A stretch of DNA of 64,000 nt from assembly GCA_016200325.1 (NCBI GenBank), contig JACQEZ010000008.1, positions 124,001 through 188,000 of the forward strand, read 5' to 3'. This stretch comes from Candidatus Manganitrophaceae bacterium. GTDB lineage: Bacteria; Nitrospirota; Nitrospiria; SBBL01; Manganitrophaceae. A program made the translations under genes and the position numbers. The notes beneath the pieces were generated by a model that worked only from the letters and a program-made list of their open reading frames with translations, was not told the DNA's origin and did not search any database. Below, one piece after another: positions 56,170 through 64,000 of the stretch. Positions within the stretch are counted from its first letter, which is position 1. Each line of letters starts with the position of its first letter.

Positions 56170-57624
56170 TCACTGGGTTTTAGGCGGGGAGACCCATTCG
56201 GGGATCCCTCTGAGGATGCCCCGCAGCTCGGTCAACGGCCGGCCGACCTTCACCCCGTCGCCGGTAATTTCAATCTCCCGAAGGGTCTTCTCGAAATCGG
56301 TCAGCCGCTTCTTCAACACGCCGATCGTCTTCCGCAGCTCCCCGTGCAGCTCCAGGTAGCGGAGGAAAACCAAATTATCGGCCAGGTAGCTGATGCCGAC
56401 CTCGGTCGCTTTAAAGTCCCCGGTAATCTCTTCGGTTTCATTGATCAGAATGACCGTCACCCCCATGTTCTTCAGATACCGGCAAAGAGAATGGAGATGC
56501 CGGATGAGGTCTCCGCCCCGGACCGAAAGCTGATAGCCGGTCACCCCGTCGATCATGACGATCCGGGTATTTTGCGCTTCGACCTCCGCGCGAACCATCG
56601 AGGCGAATTCATCCGGGGCAAACTGAAGCGGCTCGACCTGAACGACCGAAAGGGTTCCCCGCTGGATCATCTCTTGGATCGGCACCTTGATCAACGCGGA
56701 GCGATGGAGCAGGGTCTCCATCCCTTCCTCGAATAGATAGATCACGGAGCGCTCACCCCGGGCCGCCGCCGCCTTCATGAACTGAACGCCGAGGGTCGTT
56801 TTGCCGACCCCGCTCGGGCCGGTGAAAACGCTGATCGTCCCTCGCTCCAGGCCGCCATGAAGAAGGGTGTCGAGCTGGGGCACGCCCGAGGAGATCGATT
56901 CGGCGACAAATTCTTTCTGGTGAGATTCGGGAATCAGGCGCGGCGAGATGGCCATTCCATGATCGGTCAGCCGCATCGTGTGATCGCCTCCCAAGAAATC
57001 CGATCCGCGAAACTTGGTAATGCGGACGATCCGCTGTGAATCGGAGAGTACAAGGTGGATGGCGCCATCGCACATGAATTCCAGATCGTCATCCGGCGCA
57101 GACGCCGTCCCTTCGGAGGTGAAGAGAACCGTCCCTTTTCGGGAGGTCAGAAACTGAAGAAAGGAGAGGACCTGCTTTCGGAACTGAAAGGGATCGGGGG
57201 AGAGGTAGCGGAATTGGGTCATCGAGTCGATCAAAATCCGCTGCGGATTGAGTTCCTCCATCTTCTCAATAATCTTCCGGGTCGTCGGCTCTCGCTCGAC
57301 GTCGGCCGCGGAGAAGATGTCATAGGTTTTTACTTCAGAGAAAAACGCCATCGACGGGCTCAAATCGAGAAAGGAAATCCCGGTCAGATCGAGCCCCAGC
57401 GTCTCCGCATTTTTACGGATCTGCGCCTCCGCTTCCCCCAGGGTGATCAGCAACGCTTTTTCCCCATTGACGGCGCCGGCGCCGAGGAAATGGAGGCCGA
57501 GGATTGTTTTGCCGGTGCCCGGCTGACCGCTCACCAGGTAGGTTCGGGCCGGGGTCAGCCCGCCAAAGAGGATCTCATCCAGGCCGGCGATGCCGGTCGA
57601 CAAACGGCGGGAGGGCTCTCTCAT
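56170..57624 (-). CDS. KaiC-like ATPase with two RecA domains
   Basis: A 484-residue protein with two KaiC-type P-loop domains: Walker A GQPGTGKT at about 33-40 and GPSGVGKT at about 269-276, with Walker B LIDSM and VMIDGVTG. The second domain has the paired catalytic glutamates (LFEEG), the first only a single Glu (TLGEAE). The signature IDSM...QFRYL is common to KaiC relatives outside cyanobacteria. The ATG at 57624 was chosen over 57630 because GGAG is six bases before it. Such proteins serve as signalling ATPases; the two histidine kinases behind it are probable partners. Confidence 0.9.
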   Translation of the reverse strand: MREPSRRLSTGIAGLDEILFGGLTPARTYLVSGQPGTGKTILGLHFLGAGAVNGEKALLITLGEAEAQIRKNAETLGLDLTGISFLDLSPSMAFFSEVKTYDIFSAADVEREPTTRKIIEKMEELNPQRILIDSMTQFRYLSPDPFQFRKQVLSFLQFLTSRKGTVLFTSEGTASAPDDDLEFMCDGAIHLVLSDSQRIVRITKFRGSDFLGGDHTMRLTDHGMAISPRLIPESHQKEFVAESISSGVPQLDTLLHGGLERGTISVFTGPSGVGKTTLGVQFMKAAAARGERSVIYLFEEGMETLLHRSALIKVPIQEMIQRGTLSVVQVEPLQFAPDEFASMVRAEVEAQNTRIVMIDGVTGYQLSVRGGDLIRHLHSLCRYLKNMGVTVILINETEEITGDFKATEVGISYLADNLVFLRYLELHGELRKTIGVLKKRLTDFEKTLREIEITGDGVKVGRPLTELRGILRGIPEWVSPPKTQ

Positions 57625-57786
57625 TAACATCTCCAGGTTAGAAGGATCGACGGGTCTAGTCCCTGTGGGTCTATTCTACTACAAATAGATGACCTTCTAA
57701 AACCACGGATCACCACTGCAAGAAAATTGGGAGACAATCGGGAGACAATTTCCGGATACAACGGCCCTCCTCTTCCCGGAGGAAGA

Positions 57787-58056
57787 CTACGGCAATTCCT
57801 CCTCTTTCCGAAGCATCTCGACCTCCGCCAGCAGCTCCGCTTCGGTGATTATCTCCTTTTTGAGGAGGAGCGAGATCAGCGCCTCTTGGAACTGTCTGGC
57901 CCGCTCGTCCTGCCCTTTTCCACGGTCATACCCCGACCGCTCCTTTCCATTCTGCGGAGGCATCGCCGTCTGGCCCCGGCGGCTCGCCTTGGAGCCAAAC
58001 CGCGCCAGCAGAATGATGGCCGAAATCCCCAACAAAAATAAAAAAAGAAATCCCAT
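57787..58056 (-). CDS. Small membrane protein with SHOCT-like tail
   Basis: An 89-residue protein. One membrane helix (MGFLFLFLLGISAIILLARF), a basic/Gly/Gln linker, and a C-terminal short helix pair (FQEALISLLLKKEIITEAEL) in the pattern of SHOCT or 'short C-terminal' domains. Function unknown. Lies between the KaiC-like gene and the SAM hydrolase on the same strand. Confidence 0.6.
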   Translation of the reverse strand: MGFLFLFLLGISAIILLARFGSKASRRGQTAMPPQNGKERSGYDRGKGQDERARQFQEALISLLLKKEIITEAELLAEVEMLRKEEELP

Positions 58057-58085
58057 GGCTTATTCCCCGCTTATTCCCAGTTATT

Positions 58086-58116
58086 CCAGCCGATTCAGCC
58101 GATTCAGCCGATTCAA
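58086..58116. repeat. Short tandem repeat (GATTCAGCC x3)
   Basis: Three near-perfect copies of the 9-base unit GATTCAGCC, running up to and into the stop of the SAM-hydrolase gene. Recent slippage expansion; no function indicated. Confidence 0.7.
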
Positions 58117-58973
58117 TGGACCGGTTTTTGCGCTTCAACAAAAACCTCATCCAATAGATGAAGTTTAAGGAGGTCTCGCGCACTCCCTCCCGGAACGAAG
58201 AGCTCCAGGTGACCCGAGCTGTTGATAATCAGATTGCCGGCCCCCCGCTTCCCCTCCGCATAATGGCGTTTCAATCCGGCAAGCCGCTTCCCTTTGAGAC
58301 GGAGAAGAAGCGCGTCCGGATCGGCGGTGCGGTCAAGATGGTCGGCGGTGAGATTGGTGATGGCGTTCCCGAACCGGTCGAAGTAGACAATTTTTCCGAC
58401 GACCTGCGTCCCCTCCCGCCGGGGGGAGAGCCCGTTCATTAATACCGGATCGTCGATCTTCCGTCCGAGCCGCTCCTGGGAGACACCGGCCGCCAACCGG
58501 GCCGCGATCGGGGCAAATTGGTCGCGGCCTGCGAAGGTCGGACTCTTCTTGAGCGGAAGATGCGCCTCCTCGACCGAAAAGACCCGGCACCCCACCCGCT
58601 GGAGAATATAGGTGAGGAGGCCGTTGTCGGGGGCGACGTAGAGCTGATCCCGCTCGGCGGCGATCAGCCGCCGCCGGTCGGTGCCGACCCCGGGATCGAC
58701 CACGGCGAGGTGGACCGTTTTTGCGGGAAAATAGAGCGAGATCTCTTTCAGAATGAACGCGGCGCTGATCAGATCTTGAGGGGCAATCTCATGGGTGATG
58801 TCGACGAGCCGGAGGGAGGGATCGTGCCGCAGCAAGACCCCTTTGACGCTTCCGACGAAATAATCGCTTGAGCCAAAATCGGTGGTGAGGGTGATGGTGG
58901 GAGCGGCGCTCGAAATTTCGGAGTTCGGATTGCGGATTGCGGAATGAGGAGCGCGTTTTTTTTTATCCGGCAT
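58113..58973 (-). CDS. SAM hydrolase / chlorinase-fluorinase family (DUF62)
   Basis: A 286-residue DUF62 enzyme. Family motifs are TLTTDFGSSDYFVGSVKG, HEIAPQD, VVDPGVGTDRRR, VAPDNGLL, TFAGRDQFAPIAA and YFDRFGNAITN, the DUF62 set including the Asp and Arg used to bind SAM and water. Most relatives hydrolyse SAM to adenosine and methionine rather than halogenate. Residues 8-20 (PHSAIRNPNSEIS) are coded by a short CGGATTG tandem repeat, so the natural start may differ. Downstream of greA on the same strand. Confidence 0.88.
   Translation of the reverse strand: MPDKKKRAPHSAIRNPNSEISSAAPTITLTTDFGSSDYFVGSVKGVLLRHDPSLRLVDITHEIAPQDLISAAFILKEISLYFPAKTVHLAVVDPGVGTDRRRLIAAERDQLYVAPDNGLLTYILQRVGCRVFSVEEAHLPLKKSPTFAGRDQFAPIAARLAAGVSQERLGRKIDDPVLMNGLSPRREGTQVVGKIVYFDRFGNAITNLTADHLDRTADPDALLLRLKGKRLAGLKRHYAEGKRGAGNLIINSSGHLELFVPGGSARDLLKLHLLDEVFVEAQKPVH
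58926..58947. repeat. Tandem CGGATTG repeat inside the DUF62 N-terminus
   Basis: Repeated CGGATTG/CGGAATG units between the start codon and the conserved DUF62 fold. The same kind of unit is common in intergenic spacers, so it may mark an insertion or an alternative start. Confidence 0.6.
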
Positions 58974-59008
58974 CCCTCACCCCGCACGCCCGCATTCCTC
59001 GCCTCGCG

Positions 59009-59475
59009 TCATTCAAATGTAATTTTGAGAATTTCGTATTCGACCGTCTTGGAAGGGGTCACGATCGAGACCGAATCGCCGACCCGCTTTCCGATCAGCG
59101 CTTTTCCGACCGGCGATTGAACCGAGATCTTTCCCTCTTTCAGATCGGCCTCGTCTTGGCCGACGATCGTATACTTCTTCTCTTCGTCGTTCTGAAGGTC
59201 CATGATCGTCACGGTCACCCCGAAGACGACTTTTTCGGTCGAGAGGCCCGTCGTGTCGATCACCTCCGCATTGGCCAGCTTGTCTTCCAGCTCCCGGATC
59301 CGTCCCTCGACAAAACTCTGCTTCTCCTTGGCCGCCGCGTACTCCGCGTTTTCGGAAAGATCGCCGTGCGCCCGCGCCTCTGCAATCAAGGAGATGACAT
59401 GGGGGCGCTCCACGCGCTTGAGCCGGTCGAGCTCTTCTCGAATCAGCTCATACCCTCTTTGGGTCATCGGTACTT

Positions 59476-59479
<4 letters not shown>
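59009..59479 (-). CDS. greA: Transcription elongation factor GreA
   Basis: A 156-residue RNA polymerase-associated factor that rescues backtracked complexes. N-terminal coiled coil with [20 protein letters not shown] (the acidic D-L-S-E-N-A-E-Y tip that enters the secondary channel), then the FKBP-like domain ([14 protein letters not shown]). Starts with GTG overlapping the carB stop by 4 bases (GTGA), with GGGAGG as ribosome site. carB-greA is a known gene order. Confidence 0.97.
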
Positions 59480-62703
<3,224 letters not shown>

Positions 62704-62737
62704 TGCTCCCTTTAGCTCTTTTTGTTTTTTGACTGTT

Positions 62738-62896
62738 TCAATTTCTCTTCCAAAAGACTCGTTCGTGATGTGCGATGGCAAACCCGCCGATGAGCACATA
62801 CCGAACACTTATCTCATTCAACGATTTACAAAGTTGCTTCCAATCCTCTATCGTTGGGTTTCTACTGAAGCCTTCGCGATCATCCGGACCATCCAT
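62738..62896 (-). pseudogene. Truncated nucleotidyltransferase (MNT/AbiEii-like) fragment
   Basis: An ATG at 62896 within the end of the 73-residue gene opens a 52-residue frame whose core reads TIEDWKQLCKSLNEI and [14 protein letters not shown]. That is the N-terminal strand-helix of minimal nucleotidyltransferases, with the G-G nucleotide-binding turn. The usual downstream catalytic D-x-D segment is missing; the frame ends in ERVFWKRN and a stop. A ribosome site (GAGGAA) precedes it. Interpreted as the remains of a toxin-like or defence-like nucleotidyltransferase gene. Confidence 0.6.
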
Positions 62897-63069
62897 TGAT
62901 CTGCTTCCTCATGCGTTCTGAAACGATAGACTCCTTTTGGACAGATGCGGTTCCCACTCAGCGCCGCCAGGGTCTTCAACAAGACGTTATAATCCTGCTC
63001 CGTTTGGGTCTCTCGCGGCTGTCGTTTTCCGACGATTTTGATTTTGTCCGGTTTTATTTTGTCCGCCAT
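62848..63069 (-). CDS. Small protein, likely partner of the nucleotidyltransferase
   Basis: A 73-residue protein: basic N-terminus (MADKIKPDKIKIVGKRQPR), then a helix-rich core (YNVLLKTLAALSGNRICPKGV, RFRTHEEADQWMVRMIAK). Small proteins of this style commonly precede minimal nucleotidyltransferases, as it does here with overlap of 49 bp. The function is unknown. It lies seven bases behind sppA. Because its partner is truncated, this gene may be relict. Confidence 0.6.
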   Translation of the reverse strand: MADKIKPDKIKIVGKRQPRETQTEQDYNVLLKTLAALSGNRICPKGVYRFRTHEEADQWMVRMIAKASVETQR

Positions 63070-63076
63070 CCGTCGC

Positions 63077-64000
63077 TTAAGGCATCCAGAGATATAAAAA
63101 CTTCGCCGAGTTTCCTTGTCCTTGGAGCAGCCGTTTGGGATCGACCCCCCAGGCGGAGAGAGGATTCGCCTCTCCCTGCATCGCCTGCGAGTAGATGTTA
63201 TTGGTATGCTCGTTCGGCCGGCTGTAGAGGATCACCTTGGCCTGCTGAATCCCCGCCTCCGACTTCGCCAGGTCGATCGCCTGATCGAGATAGCCGATCT
63301 GGTCAACCAGGCCCGCCTCTTTGGCCTGGGTCGCGGTGTAGATCCGGCCGTCGGCGAGCGTTTTAATCCGGTCGGCCGCGAGCCCCTTCCGTCCCTGGCC
63401 GACCACTTCCAAGAACCGACTGTACATGTCGTTGATCATCGCCTGCAAGATCTCGCGGTCTTCCGGCGCGAGCGGCTTGGTCGGGATCCCCATATCTTTG
63501 TGCGCGCCCGACTTGATTGAATCGGCCTCGACGCCGACCTTCTCCATCAGCCCCTGAAGATTCACATGAAGCATGATTACGCCGATGCTTCCGGTGACCG
63601 CCGTCGGATGGGCGACCACCTGGTCGGCCGACATGGCGATGTAATATCCGCCGGAGGCGCCGATATCGACGATCGAGGCGACGACCTTCCGGCCGGTCCG
63701 CTCTTTGAACCGCTGGATCTCGTGATAGATGATGTCGGATGCAGTCACCGTTCCCCCCGGGCTGTTGATCCGGAGGACGACCGCCTTCACCGATTTGTCC
63801 GACTCCGCCTTCTTCAGCTCCTCTTTAATTCGGGAGACCATATCGGGCTTCTCCACCAGGCCGTCGACCTTTTCCTCGGAGATCATTCCGGTGATATCGA
63901 GGAGAAGGACTTTGTTCTCGCCGCTCCCCTCGACCACCTTCTCCTCCAGCGGCCCCGTCTGCGGAAGGAGAGAAATATTATAGATACAACCCGACATCAT
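63077..64000 (-). CDS. sppA: Signal peptide peptidase SppA-type protease (N-terminus cut by window edge)
   Basis: At least 307 residues of a membrane-linked serine protease that cleaves leftover signal peptides. S49 family motifs: LRINSPGGTVTASD, the catalytic Ser in DIGASGGYYIA, GSIGVI, and the Lys of SIKSGAHKDMG. The first visible residues (MMSGCIYNIS) contain a lipobox-like Cys, so the true start and the signal peptide probably lie beyond the window. It resembles the single-domain SppA of Bacillus-type length. Confidence 0.92.
   Translation of the reverse strand: MMSGCIYNISLLPQTGPLEEKVVEGSGENKVLLLDITGMISEEKVDGLVEKPDMVSRIKEELKKAESDKSVKAVVLRINSPGGTVTASDIIYHEIQRFKERTGRKVVASIVDIGASGGYYIAMSADQVVAHPTAVTGSIGVIMLHVNLQGLMEKVGVEADSIKSGAHKDMGIPTKPLAPEDREILQAMINDMYSRFLEVVGQGRKGLAADRIKTLADGRIYTATQAKEAGLVDQIGYLDQAIDLAKSEAGIQQAKVILYSRPNEHTNNIYSQAMQGEANPLSAWGVDPKRLLQGQGNSAKFLYLWMP

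Noticed and set aside
62704-62808. N-terminal extension of carB to 62808
   Set aside because: The extra residues are read from the truncated nucleotidyltransferase region; CarB begins at 62703 with its own GGGAG site and a family-typical [11 protein letters not shown].

Overview
The window reads as a chromosomal segment of a free-living Gram-negative bacterium with fairly high GC. It carries a full set of outer-membrane genes: LptD, a Kdo and heptose block, an LpxL-like acyltransferase, DegP-type HtrA and SppA. Signalling genes are unusually dense. The mix would fit Nitrospirota or a similar deep-branching phylum, but that placement is inferred from gene content; no rRNA or other marker in the window settles it.

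Layout. 0-14 kb: a cut-off HU-family protein, a minus-strand block (acyl-CoA synthetase, Rieske protein, VOC protein), a proline-rich lipoprotein, an SDR protein tail-to-tail with a Yip1-like membrane protein, an OmpR-type two-component pair followed by a PepSY protein, a frameshifted DUF2231 gene, and folC overlapping lptD. 14-18 kb: an M14 peptidase directly behind a very large spermidine-synthase-like membrane/TPR protein. 18-31 kb: tRNA-Lys, an orphan receiver, then a tight plus-strand operon encoding a PilZ-HMG-CoA-reductase fusion, a 1185-aa HK-REC-HK hybrid and a REC-HK protein; then HtrA, several small proteins, and a methyltransferase between tRNA-Phe and a second copy of the 3' part of that tRNA. 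31-36 kb: a TPR lipoprotein and a class III cyclase on the minus strand, then lepA behind a consensus sigma-70 promoter, and lepB. 36-47.5 kb: heptose/Kdo/phospholipid genes (heptose-7-P kinase, kdsB, pyrG, kdsA, kdsD, kdsC, LpxL-like, pgsA, plsY), ending in a TPR membrane protein and a DUF4388 protein. 48-53 kb: an accessory stretch with a possible HEPN protein, four receiver-only proteins, a DNA-binding-only LuxR-type protein and a duplicated hairpin element. 53-58 kb: a TrkA-C-like protein, two histidine kinases and a double-domain KaiC-like ATPase. 58-64 kb: a minus-strand block of sppA, a small protein, a broken nucleotidyltransferase, carB, greA and a DUF62 SAM hydrolase.

Working together. 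The Kdo block can account for synthesis and activation of the LPS inner core sugars, and pyrG supplies CTP for the KdsB step. lptD supplies the outer-membrane LPS translocon, but no lptA, lptB or lptC gene is in the window. PilZ-HMGR and its two kinases share an operon with 4-bp and 23-bp overlaps, which suggests a signalling-coupled enzyme or an enzyme fold turned sensor. KaiC and two histidine kinases form a second signalling block.

The strongest candidates for something not previously described are the PilZ-HMGR fusion operon, the tRNA-Phe-flanked mini-island, and the accessory region with orphan receivers and a HEPN-like protein. No CRISPR array, rRNA, complete insertion sequence, integrase or phage structural gene was seen.
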